Positions 1 to 8,297 of a stretch of 64,000 nt of DNA are shown piece after piece. The notes under the pieces are model-generated. The model had not been told where the DNA came from and searched no databases. It was given only the letters and a program-made list of their open reading frames with translations. The stretch covers positions 1-64,000 of the forward strand of contig JAANAU010000014.1 of the NCBI GenBank assembly GCA_011089965.1, read 5' to 3'. Each line of letters begins with the position of its first letter. The first letter of the stretch is position 1. Both the position numbers and the translations under genes were made by a program. The stretch is from Magnetococcales bacterium (GTDB lineage: Bacteria; Pseudomonadota; Magnetococcia; Magnetococcales; Magnetaquicoccaceae).

Positions 1-124
1 AGGCGCTTGACACATCCACCTCGGTCTGCACCGTCACACCCAGGCGCGTCAACGGCTCCTCCAGCACCTTGCCCAGCAAACAGTGCCAACAAATCTTGTT
101 CGGAACCTCAGAAGTGTTCGTCAT
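1..124 (-). CDS. 5' end of an unidentified protein (partial)
   Basis: A minus-strand frame opens at an ATG at 124 and runs off the window edge after 41 codons with no stop. A purine-rich AGG lies about 10 bases upstream of the ATG. The visible N-terminus begins MTNTSEVPNKICWHC and carries one CxxC-like pair (CWHC), then a hydrophilic segment. There is no signal peptide or membrane segment. The overlapping plus-strand frame (7-234) is rich in Pro, Ser and Cys and looks like a shadow. I do not recognise the family. It is divergently oriented from the AsmA gene. Confidence 0.45.
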   Translation of the reverse strand, partial: MTNTSEVPNKICWHCLLGKVLEEPLTRLGVTVQTEVDVSSA

Positions 125-295
125 TCCATACCTGGTCCCTGACCATATCAAAGACACACCAAATACGTACAGATCAGCATGATTCGATGCCATGCTCCAA
201 GTCAAGATCACCTGACAGCAATTCTCATGAATGATGCATGCTTGACCCGGTTGGAAAGGCCGTGAGAAACCGCCTGATCCATGAGACAGAATGGG

Positions 296-301
296 GATAA
301 T
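296..301 (+). promoter_or_regulatory. Possible -10 element upstream of the AsmA gene
   Basis: GATAAT at 296-301 is a 5/6 match to the sigma-70 -10 box and lies about 110 bases before the AsmA start at 411. The matching -35 (CTGATC, 274-279, 16-base spacer) is poor. The rest of the gap 125-410 shows no gene or repeat that I can see. Confidence 0.25.
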
Positions 302-410
302 GGAGCTGTGAGACCCACCTGCGGGTATGAAAATGGATACGTGCTTGCAACAGTCATGGGTTCATGATTAGATGTCTACACAATCCATTCCACTCCATAC
401 AGGGTACGAC

Positions 411-2906
411 ATGAAAAAACTGTTTTTGTTTCTGCTCTTGCCCGTCATGGCCATTGTGGCCGCCATTGCAGCCATTCCCTTGTTCGTCGATCCGAATCAA
501 CACAAGGAGAAGATTGCTGCCCTGGTCAAGGAGCGAACCGGACGGGATCTGACCGTCAACGGTGCCATTGAGCTGTCACTCTTTCCGTGGGCCGGGTTGA
601 CCCTGGGGGAGGTGACGTTCGGAGATGGACCAGGCTTTGGACCCGAACCGTTTGCCAAGGTGGCACGGCTGGAAGTACGGGCCAAACTGGTGCCATTGAT
701 GTCCAAACAACTCGAAGCAGACAAAATCGTGATCCAGGGATTGGAACTGAAGCTGGCCCGCGATGCCAAAGGCAAAGGGAACTGGGAGGGATTGAACCGT
801 ACTCAGGGTCAGGATCCATCCACAGGCACGACCGCCAACCCCCAAACCACGGTTGACACCAAAAGCACCAGCAGCAAGATGGCTGGTCTGGAATCGATCA
901 CCCTGGGTGGCGTGGAGATTCGCGATGCGCAGATCACCTGGAACAATGCGGTCAATGGAGCCAAATATCTCTTCAAGGGGCTGAAACTGACCTCTGGTGT
1001 GATTGTTCCCGGACAACCGGTCACATTCGAGCTGGAGAGTCAAGTGGAACGGATCCAGTCCGGCATGCAGGGACGGCTGCAACTCGCAGCAACGCTCATC
1101 CCACCCGGTACGGATCCGATCATCAAACTCCAGAAAACCAAACTGGGCATGACGCTCCAGGGAGGCAAGGATGCCCTGGTCAACCAGGCTGAACTGCACC
1201 TCACGAGTGCCATTGAGGCGGCCCTGGATGGCAGCCAGATCAAACTGAGCGGGTTGGATGCCACACTCAAGAGCGAAGGCGGGACCATGGCTCTCGCACG
1301 CGCGGAAAACAGATGGCAAGGTTCCATTGCCCTCACGCCAACCCGCCTCTCGGTCACAGGCCTGACCTGGACCGTGAAGGGCGAGGGCAAACCGGATGGT
1401 GGCTTCCGTCATCTGGAGGCCCGCTATCAGGGAGATCTGGATGGCGAGCGCAAAAATCTCTTGTTGAAACTGCCGGGCATGAATCTGACGGCCAAGGTGG
1501 ACGGGATGGATCTCCATCTGACCGCCACTGGAGAACTGGACGGGGTCAAGCAGTCGCTGCGGTTGAGCCAGGTCAAACTGGAGGGGCTGGAACAACAACT
1601 CAAGGGCGAAGGTCACTTGACCCTTGCCAAAGGCAATACCCAACCCACCATTTCCGGAGAGTGGACGCTGCAACCCGTCAATCCCCGCACCCTGCTGGCC
1701 AAACTGAATCAAAAACTCCCTGTGACTGCGGATGACAAGGCATGGACCGCATTGCATTTCAAGGGAGCCTTTACGGCAGACGCCAAACGGATCGACCTGA
1801 GCCGCATGGAGGCCAAACTGGATGACACCTCCGTACGCGGTGCCCTCTCCTGGCCTTATGATGGTGTGACGACCACACGTTTTGATCTGGAGGGCGACAC
1901 CCTGGATCTGGATCGTTATCTCTCTCCCGACTCCAAGGCAGCCCCTGTCACGACTCAGGCCCCAGCCACCGACAGCCAACCAACCCCGGTCAAAGAGGCG
2001 GATGCGATCCCGGTGGCAGCCCTCAAACGGTTGGATCTGGATGGCCGGTTGAAACTGTCCAGCCTGAAGGTGCAAGGGGGACGCTTTCAGGATCTGCAAC
2101 TCTCTGTCAAAAGCAAGGATGGAGTGGTCCGTCTTGAGCCGGCGACCTGGAAGCTGTATGGGGGCAGCACACGGCTGGAGGCCACTCTGGATGTACGCGG
2201 GGTCACCCCGAAACTCGCCTGGAAGCAACAGCTCCAGGCCGTACAACTGGCTCCTTTGCTCAAGGAGCTGGCCAAAGAGGAGAGTCTGTCCGGAACTGCC
2301 AACCTCTCTTTGGATGTCACGGCCACCGGAAACCACAGTCAGGCGCTCAAGCAGGCCATGAATGGCACCGTCTCATTTGCCATTCAAGACGGGGTTTATC
2401 TCAAGAAGGATCTGACCCATGCCATTCGCCAGGCGTATGGAACGTACGCCGCTGCCAAAGGACGCCCCATGGATGTGGGTCAAGATACCGGTCGCACCCC
2501 GTTCAAAACCCTGGAGGGCAGCGCAGAGATCCGCCAGGGCATTCTGGAGACCAAAAACCTGCAAGCCCTCACGTCGGCCTTCAAGATGACCGGAGCCGGA
2601 ACCATCGATCTGCCCGGAAACCAGATCAATCTGCTCAATCGCGTCAACGTCACGGCACTCGACGATCAAAACACCAGATCCCTGAACGATCTCAAAGGGG
2701 TGACCATTCCGGTACGCATCCAGGGGGATCTTTCCGCCCCACAGACTCAAATCGATCTGGCTGGCCTGATGGAAGAGGCGCTCAAGACCAAAGCCATGGA
2801 AAAGGTACAAGAGAAACTGGGCGGCAAGATCCAGGAAAAGCTGGGCAACAAACTGCAAGAAAAGTTGGGCGGGGATCTGAACCGGCTGCTCGCACCGGGC
2901 CGGTGA
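411..2906 (+). CDS. asmA: AsmA family protein
   Basis: AsmA-type proteins are large, membrane-tethered periplasmic proteins of the bridge-like lipid-transfer class, linked to outer-membrane assembly and phospholipid transport. The start at 411 is preferred over the ATG at 372 because MKKLFLFLLLPVMAIVAAIA then forms an N-terminal membrane anchor and GGGT precedes it. That gives 831 residues, near the family norm. Directly after the anchor comes the AsmA N-terminal signature (LTVNGAIELSLFPWAGLTLG, near residues 44-63). The conserved AsmA C-terminal region is at about 590-790. The last 45 residues hold a repeated K(I/L)QEKLG motif, probably an amphipathic tail. A Pro/Thr-rich linker occurs near residue 525. 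It is a single gene with a short gap to the convergent trmJ. Assignment to the family is strong; equivalence to E. coli AsmA rather than a paralogue is not certain. Confidence 0.9.
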   Translation: MKKLFLFLLLPVMAIVAAIAAIPLFVDPNQHKEKIAALVKERTGRDLTVNGAIELSLFPWAGLTLGEVTFGDGPGFGPEPFAKVARLEVRAKLVPLMSKQLEADKIVIQGLELKLARDAKGKGNWEGLNRTQGQDPSTGTTANPQTTVDTKSTSSKMAGLESITLGGVEIRDAQITWNNAVNGAKYLFKGLKLTSGVIVPGQPVTFELESQVERIQSGMQGRLQLAATLIPPGTDPIIKLQKTKLGMTLQGGKDALVNQAELHLTSAIEAALDGSQIKLSGLDATLKSEGGTMALARAENRWQGSIALTPTRLSVTGLTWTVKGEGKPDGGFRHLEARYQGDLDGERKNLLLKLPGMNLTAKVDGMDLHLTATGELDGVKQSLRLSQVKLEGLEQQLKGEGHLTLAKGNTQPTISGEWTLQPVNPRTLLAKLNQKLPVTADDKAWTALHFKGAFTADAKRIDLSRMEAKLDDTSVRGALSWPYDGVTTTRFDLEGDTLDLDRYLSPDSKAAPVTTQAPATDSQPTPVKEADAIPVAALKRLDLDGRLKLSSLKVQGGRFQDLQLSVKSKDGVVRLEPATWKLYGGSTRLEATLDVRGVTPKLAWKQQLQAVQLAPLLKELAKEESLSGTANLSLDVTATGNHSQALKQAMNGTVSFAIQDGVYLKKDLTHAIRQAYGTYAAAKGRPMDVGQDTGRTPFKTLEGSAEIRQGILETKNLQALTSAFKMTGAGTIDLPGNQINLLNRVNVTALDDQNTRSLNDLKGVTIPVRIQGDLSAPQTQIDLAGLMEEALKTKAMEKVQEKLGGKIQEKLGNKLQEKLGGDLNRLLAPGR

Positions 2907-2910
2907 GTTT

Positions 2911-3669
2911 TCAAGGCCGGTCGCGACAGGAGATCACCTCGTGCAGAATGCCACGCAGGATCGAAACCTCGCGCCGGTCCAGACCAGCCCGATGAAAAAT
3001 GGCCTTGATACTGCCCATCATATGCCGTTTTTGTCCGGGCTTGAGAAAACCGATGGCCGTCAAGGTCTCTTCCATATGGACAAACAGATGTTCCATGGCC
3101 TCGGCTGTGGCCGGGGGATCATCGCGGAACGGGTCATGGGCCATCCCCTCCTCTTTGCCCAATGCCTGCATCAAGGCATACAACACCAACAGCACGGCCT
3201 GGGAGAGGTTGAGCGATCCCTGTTCCCCGCGCGTGGGAATATGACAGATCAACCCGGCCCGTTCCACATCGGCACTGAGCAATCCGGTCCGTTCCGTACC
3301 AAAGAGGATGCCGACCTGCACCTCGGGGCGGGTCAGAAAGGTACGCACCCGCTCCCCCAACTGGTCAGGGGTCAACACCACCTGACGCTGACCACGCGCG
3401 CGGTTGGTGGTGGCAACCACCAGATGACAATCGGCCAGGGCTGCGGTAAGATCCGCATAGATTGCGGTCTGCTCCAGAATGGCCGTACAGCCGACCGCAT
3501 AATTGTCGGCATCGGGATGCGGGAACTGACGGGGCGCAACCAGCCGCAACCGGGAGAAACCGGTATTGCCCATGGCACGCGCCACGGCACCGATATTGCC
3601 CGGATGGGCGGGACGGTCCAGGATCACCACCAGACGTTCCGCAGCCTGGATGGAGTGTGATTCAACCAC
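2911..3669 (-). CDS. trmJ: tRNA (cytidine/uridine-32-2'-O)-methyltransferase TrmJ
   Basis: This SPOUT-class enzyme methylates the ribose 2'-OH of nucleotide 32 in the anticodon loop with S-adenosylmethionine. The SpoU knot motifs are all present: motif 1 PAHPGNIGAVARAMGNTGF, motif 2 GILFGTERTGL and motif 3 GSLNLSQAVLLVLY. The 252-residue length and the C-terminal helical tail (FLKPGQKRHMMGSIKAIFHRAGL) fit TrmJ rather than TrmH. I chose the GTG at 3669 because GGAGAG sits six bases ahead of it; a TTG at 3690 would extend the frame without a good ribosome site. The gene converges on the AsmA gene with four bases between stops. Confidence 0.93.
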   Translation of the reverse strand: MVESHSIQAAERLVVILDRPAHPGNIGAVARAMGNTGFSRLRLVAPRQFPHPDADNYAVGCTAILEQTAIYADLTAALADCHLVVATTNRARGQRQVVLTPDQLGERVRTFLTRPEVQVGILFGTERTGLLSADVERAGLICHIPTRGEQGSLNLSQAVLLVLYALMQALGKEEGMAHDPFRDDPPATAEAMEHLFVHMEETLTAIGFLKPGQKRHMMGSIKAIFHRAGLDRREVSILRGILHEVISCRDRP

Positions 3670-3819
3670 GAGACACTCTCCTGCTTTCAATAACCGGCAT
3701 TAATCTTGCTTGAAATCTGCAAGAATTCCTGAAATGATGGACGGCCACAGTGTCATGAAAATGTCCTGATTTCAAGTCGCGTCGCACACCTTACCGACAC
3801 TTGAAACCTTGGAGCCACC

Positions 3820-4788
3820 TTGAATAGCAAACGTCCTCTTTTTCCGGTGCGCAAACGGCCCAACCGCATCTCGGGCGCGGTGCGCAAACCCACGGCCACA
3901 GCGTCGCCCCCACCGCCGCGCGAGCCGCCACGCCGTCTGCCATCATGGCTTGCGAGGGTTCCGAGGGTTCCTGACCGACGTGGCTTGCTGATTGCCGGAG
4001 CCGGACTGACCCTGGTCGGGGTGTTGCTGTTCTGGTTCGGGCGTCAACCCGATACGCCTGCCCCCCCCGTGATGGCCACCAAGGCCGAAACTCCGGCCTG
4101 GCAAGGGTGTCTGCATGCTGTATCGGATGGCACGTTCTATCCGGATCTGCTGCCGGTTCCGGCGGGCGAGTATCGCCTGCACGCCAACGCCCAGGAACTG
4201 AAACCCTTCCTGGCCCCGCACGGACTGAGCAAAATCCAGATCAAAGAGCCGTTTCTGATCGAAAAACAGGAGGTCACCCTCAAGGCGTTCCGGCGCTATG
4301 TGGCTGCCGTGGAAAAGATGCCTGCCGGGGCAGATCGGGACCGTTTGAAATCCCACATCGGACTGCATTGGAACAAGGATGAATCTGAAACCACACCGGT
4401 CAAAGGGGTCTCCTGGGAAGGGGCCTGGGATTATGCGGACTGGCTGGGTCGTCAAACCGGCTGCGCATATGGTCTGCCCACACGGGAACAGTGGGGGGCA
4501 GCGGCCCTGCTGCTGGACGGTGCGCGCGAATCGAGTTCCAAGACCGGCATTCTGAGCGGCGAATTCCTGAAACGGCTGCTCTGGGGGGTGCGCGAATGGA
4601 GTTCCACCCCGTGTGCTGGCGGATATTATCTGGTCGGAGAGGATGATTTTGTCCCGTTGCCGGAAGTTCGGTCCGCAACATGCATGCCGGCCATGTTGTC
4701 CGTGGCCGGATTCCGGGTGGCCCTTCAAGCCACAACCGCCTCCGAGCCGAAAAGCGGGCGCGCGACCCCTGCTGCACCCAAACCCTGA
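3820..4788 (+). CDS. Membrane-anchored SUMF1/FGE-like protein
   Basis: The start is TTG at 3820, with GGAG eight bases upstream; no ATG gives a better frame. The 322-residue product has a basic, Pro-rich cytoplasmic N-terminus (1-52), one membrane helix (about 55-72) and an extracytoplasmic domain of the formylglycine-generating-enzyme fold. Fold signatures include FLIEKQEVTLKAFRRYV, PVKGVSWEGAWDYADWLGRQ, YGLPTREQWGAAA, WGVREWSS and the final AGFRVAL. The arrangement of paired Cys typical of catalytic FGE is not evident, so this is probably a non-catalytic or binding variant, a common fate of this fold in bacteria. The next gene begins 57 bases downstream on the same strand and encodes a secreted vWA protein, which suggests a shared complex. 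The function is inferred only from fold and neighbours. Confidence 0.8.
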   Translation: MNSKRPLFPVRKRPNRISGAVRKPTATASPPPPREPPRRLPSWLARVPRVPDRRGLLIAGAGLTLVGVLLFWFGRQPDTPAPPVMATKAETPAWQGCLHAVSDGTFYPDLLPVPAGEYRLHANAQELKPFLAPHGLSKIQIKEPFLIEKQEVTLKAFRRYVAAVEKMPAGADRDRLKSHIGLHWNKDESETTPVKGVSWEGAWDYADWLGRQTGCAYGLPTREQWGAAALLLDGARESSSKTGILSGEFLKRLLWGVREWSSTPCAGGYYLVGEDDFVPLPEVRSATCMPAMLSVAGFRVALQATTASEPKSGRATPAAPKP

Positions 4789-4845
4789 GAAGCAGGCGGT
4801 CCCGGTTTTCGACAACTTCTTGACATGTGATGGGGATCTCAATCC

Positions 4846-7503
4846 GTGAACATCCGCTTCAGCTCCCGTCTGCTCCCTTGGACACTCTGTTGGCTGGCCA
4901 TGGCCACTCCCTGGTCGGTCGAGGCCAGAGAGACCCAACCCGGAAGCTGTGCCGCCTTTGACTTCTCCGGCTTTTACCAGAACGACAAGCTGCAATGGGC
5001 AGGTGTGGCGCGTGTGCTGCGCAACGATGCCCCGCTCTATGACGGGGCCACCGGGGACAAAAAAAGCGGCACCCTCCCCTTCAATCAGCAGGCCGAGATT
5101 CAAGAAGAGAAAAAGGATCGGGTGAAAATCCGCGCCTTTCGTTTCAAGGATCGCCCGGAAACCAGCGGCTGGGTGGCCAAAAGCGATCTGTTGTGTCGCA
5201 ATCTGCCGATCAAAAGCGAATCAGGGCTGGAGATGAAGTTCTTCATCAAGACCTCGACCGTGGCCCGCGACGACTCGGGACACGAACCCAAGGTGCAGCC
5301 CTATCAGGATCCGGAGTTGAAAGATTGTGTGGGCGGTCACGGACATTGTCGTGAAGGGGCATCGCGTTTTCACATGTACTTTGTCTTTGACGAAACCGAC
5401 AAGGCCGTGCTGCTGGCGGACCGCTACCGGCTGGAAGAGGATGGGATTCTGTTGGGATGGGTGGAGAAGGCCAACGGATTTTTGTGGAACAACGCCTTCA
5501 GCCTGCGTCCCAAAGAGAACCTGACTGCGCCGGATCAGCAAGGTCCAGGCACGCTCTGCACCTATGAACACCTGGAAGATGCGGTCAATCGCAATCCGCA
5601 GGCGTGTCAACCGGTGGTGGGCGGCAAGGAGTGGTTCCGCTCTTCCTTGCGCATTCCGGTGTTGGACATGGTCAACAGCAAGAACCAGCATGTCGCTCCT
5701 GAAAGCCTGGATGGCGAGGCGGGACAACGGCTCTTCTACAAGGTGGCCCTGGCCCGTCCGGGTCTGGTGGGACGCCGGGTGAACGAGGAAAAGGTGGCGA
5801 TCTCCCCCACTCTGGCCAGCCGCATTCTGCCGGAGTACAAGAATCTCTCGGCGAAAAAACGGGTGGACATCTTTTTCCTGCTGGATGGCACGGCCAGCAT
5901 GGAACCGGTAATCGATGCCGTGCGCGGTACGGAGAGCCAACGCGGTGTGATCCAGGAGATCATCCACACCCTGAAAAACACCCAGGGATTCAAAGAGACC
6001 CAGTTCCGGTTCGGTTTCCGGGTCTACCGCGATCCGTATGCGGACAAGCTTTTTCCCAACACCCCGGGAGATGGTGTGGGTGAAGGGTATCCTCTGACTG
6101 ACCTGTGTGACATGGATGCTGCCACCCAGCAAAAAGAGTTCGAGAAATTCACCCAGGCCATGGCCCAGGTCAAAGTGACCCAGGGGGATCCGGAAGATGA
6201 CTACCAGGAGAATCTGTATGGTGGTCTGGAGCAGGCGTTGAAACAGGACATGACCGCCTGTCCGGACAATCTCAAACTGCTCTTTGTGATCGGTGACAAC
6301 GGCTACACCCAGACGCGCGGGGATATGGACCGGCGCGGCAACATCCGCACGATCTCCAAATACAACCATGCAGTCAGCCGCGAGGTGCTGGCCAAGCTGA
6401 TGCGCGGTGGTGCCGAAGCTGGCGGCAAAAGCAACAACGTGATTCCGTTCTTCATTCAAACCCCGTACAAGGGCGAACACGTCAAGCATACCCAATCCTA
6501 TCGGATCGCCTATGAGCAGTTCGAGCAGCAGACCAAATATCTGCTGGAACACAGTCTGCCCGCCAATGAGGTGAGTGCGGGGGCGATCAAGGACCACTTC
6601 TTCCGCATGGAGGAGGAGAAACTGATCACACGCCTGGTGGCCAAGGTGGAGACCCTGAGCAGCAGCGCCCTGATCGATGAGATCATCCTGGATGTGCGGG
6701 GTGGGGCTGCCCTCAACGCGGTGATCGAACGGTTGAGAAGGGAAAGAATTGACATCCCCGGCGTTTATTGGCACATTCTGCAACGGGGAAGCTGCGGAGA
6801 GTTGGGCAAGCAGTGCGAAGACCGGGTCTACGACACCACCCGCATCGGCTATATCGAAGCCGACGACAAGGTGGCCGAGGAACTCTGGATCAGCAGTGGT
6901 GCGCTTTCTTCCTGGATCCGCATTCTCAAAGGATTTGAAGGGTATTTCGACCTGCCGGAGAACCAACTCAGACGTGCCTTGATCAGCGCCATGATTCTCG
7001 GTTTGCAACAGGAGATTCGCCGTCCGCCCATTGATGTGGCTGGCGAAACCCCGGCAGAATATGCCCAACGACGCGGTGGACTTCCGGTGCGACGCCACAG
7101 CCCGCTGTTGAGCTACCCGGTGCCATCGCTCTCTGCTGAAAACACGGCCCGCAACAAGGATGGACGTCTGGTGGTTTTGGATGCCAACAAAAAACCGATG
7201 AAAGACAAAGCCAGTCAGGAAATTCTGGCAGCTCCGGCCTGCGAGCTGCGGCGTCTGGCCTTGTGGGCGATCAAGTCCAAGGAGATGCTGGAGATCATCG
7301 AACGCGACCATGTGCGTCCGGTCTTCAAGACCGTGCCCTATCAGCCCCGGCAATGCCCGGATGCCACGGCCAACGGTCGCGCCTTGCCGCAAATTTCGGA
7401 AGCGATTCAACAAACGCCCTTGGGACCGGACAAGAACTACCGCTTTGGTCACGAAATCGGCGGCATCCGTGGCTACTGGATTCCACAGGAATTCCTGCCA
7501 TGA
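4846..7503 (+). CDS. Secreted SH3-like plus von Willebrand factor A protein
   Basis: GTG start at 4846 behind GGGGAT. The 885-residue product begins with a signal peptide (about 1-27, ending SVEA). An SH3-like module follows (about 55-117, with GVARVLRNDAPLYDG and SGWVAKSDLLC), then a Cys-containing region to about 260. The vWA domain spans about 338-560, with a metal-site motif DGTAS at 347-351 (Thr where Ser is more usual) and a second conserved segment LLFVIGDNGYTQTRGD. The C-terminal third is unassigned. Several Cys residues suggest disulfides in the periplasm. Its stop overlaps the ATG of the ABC ATPase (ATGA), so translation is probably coupled. In such systems vWA domains act as metal-dependent protein-interaction scaffolds. 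The substrate is unknown. Confidence 0.85.
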   Translation: MNIRFSSRLLPWTLCWLAMATPWSVEARETQPGSCAAFDFSGFYQNDKLQWAGVARVLRNDAPLYDGATGDKKSGTLPFNQQAEIQEEKKDRVKIRAFRFKDRPETSGWVAKSDLLCRNLPIKSESGLEMKFFIKTSTVARDDSGHEPKVQPYQDPELKDCVGGHGHCREGASRFHMYFVFDETDKAVLLADRYRLEEDGILLGWVEKANGFLWNNAFSLRPKENLTAPDQQGPGTLCTYEHLEDAVNRNPQACQPVVGGKEWFRSSLRIPVLDMVNSKNQHVAPESLDGEAGQRLFYKVALARPGLVGRRVNEEKVAISPTLASRILPEYKNLSAKKRVDIFFLLDGTASMEPVIDAVRGTESQRGVIQEIIHTLKNTQGFKETQFRFGFRVYRDPYADKLFPNTPGDGVGEGYPLTDLCDMDAATQQKEFEKFTQAMAQVKVTQGDPEDDYQENLYGGLEQALKQDMTACPDNLKLLFVIGDNGYTQTRGDMDRRGNIRTISKYNHAVSREVLAKLMRGGAEAGGKSNNVIPFFIQTPYKGEHVKHTQSYRIAYEQFEQQTKYLLEHSLPANEVSAGAIKDHFFRMEEEKLITRLVAKVETLSSSALIDEIILDVRGGAALNAVIERLRRERIDIPGVYWHILQRGSCGELGKQCEDRVYDTTRIGYIEADDKVAEELWISSGALSSWIRILKGFEGYFDLPENQLRRALISAMILGLQQEIRRPPIDVAGETPAEYAQRRGGLPVRRHSPLLSYPVPSLSAENTARNKDGRLVVLDANKKPMKDKASQEILAAPACELRRLALWAIKSKEMLEIIERDHVRPVFKTVPYQPRQCPDATANGRALPQISEAIQQTPLGPDKNYRFGHEIGGIRGYWIPQEFLP

Positions 7504-8297
7504 CCTGGGGCGTTCAGGTTCGGGCCGCAACCGTGGGTTGGGGAGAGTTCACCCTCCAGGTGGGTGGTTTGAAGCTGGACGCCGGCAGCATGGCTGGACG
7601 CCTGCCCGTTCTGGGACGCAGCGGCAGCGGCAAAAGCACGTTGCTTTATCTGTTGACCTTTTTGAAACGCCCGCGTGAAGGATGGGTGCGCTGGTCCTTT
7701 CCGGACGGTTCCGAAGCCTCCTGGGGGCCAAAAGGGTTGGACAAAAGCACTTCGACCCTTTCACTCACGGAGATCCGACGGCGCTGCTTCGGTTTTGCCT
7801 ACCAAAGCAGCACCCTGACCCCATATCTGAAGGTGCGGGAAAATCTCCGCTACCCTCTGGAGCAGCGCGGCGGATATTCAGATGCCGAAATGGACCGCAA
7901 AGTCCATGCTGCCATGGATCGGGTGCTGTTGCGCGACAAGAACGGCAGCCGCATCGAAGAGACCACCCCGGAAGAGTTTCTGGAACGCTATCCCAATCAA
8001 CTCTCTGGCGGACAGTTCCAACGGGTGGCTCTGGCCCAGGCCATGATCCATGATCCCTATGTCCTGTTCGCCGACGAACCAACCGGCAATCTCGACTCGG
8101 AAACCCGCCGCGAAGTGATGTCTTTGGTGGACCGCTGGCTCACCACGGGCGAACGCATGGTGATCTGGGTCACCCATCATCAATCCGATGCCCTGGATCC
8201 ACGTGTCAGCCATTGGCTGATGGTGGCCAACAATCGGTGTCATCTGCGCCTCAAGGGAGGCGGCAAGCCGCCAGAACCCCAATTCGACCATGGCTGA
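7500..8297 (+). CDS. ABC transporter ATP-binding protein, LolD/MacB type
   Basis: The start at 7500 overlaps the upstream stop as ATGA; the frame is open further upstream but that part lies inside the vWA gene. The 265-residue product has Walker A (GRSGSGKST, near 36-44), a Q-loop (FAYQSSTLTPY), the signature LSGGQFQRVALAQAM, Walker B YVLFADEPTGNLD and the H-loop VTHHQSD. The EPTGNLD form is typical of the LolD/MacB/FtsE family. These act with FtsX-fold permeases as mechanotransmitters or lipoprotein extractors rather than importers. It overlaps the permease gene by eight bases, so the two are almost certainly partners. Confidence 0.93.
   Translation: MTWGVQVRAATVGWGEFTLQVGGLKLDAGSMAGRLPVLGRSGSGKSTLLYLLTFLKRPREGWVRWSFPDGSEASWGPKGLDKSTSTLSLTEIRRRCFGFAYQSSTLTPYLKVRENLRYPLEQRGGYSDAEMDRKVHAAMDRVLLRDKNGSRIEETTPEEFLERYPNQLSGGQFQRVALAQAMIHDPYVLFADEPTGNLDSETRREVMSLVDRWLTTGERMVIWVTHHQSDALDPRVSHWLMVANNRCHLRLKGGGKPPEPQFDHG

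Noticed and set aside
7-234. Plus-strand 75-residue frame rich in Pro, Ser and Cys
   Set aside because: Composition is typical of an antisense shadow and a better minus-strand gene start lies in the same DNA at 124.
576-2336. Long minus-strand frame (586 residues) across the AsmA gene
   Set aside because: It is the complement of a strong AsmA gene, with Gln/Leu/Arg/His-rich shadow composition and no motif.
5221-7530. Long minus-strand frame (769 residues) opposite the vWA gene
   Set aside because: The plus-strand product has signal peptide, SH3-like and vWA motifs; the antisense frame has none and His/Gln-rich shadow composition.
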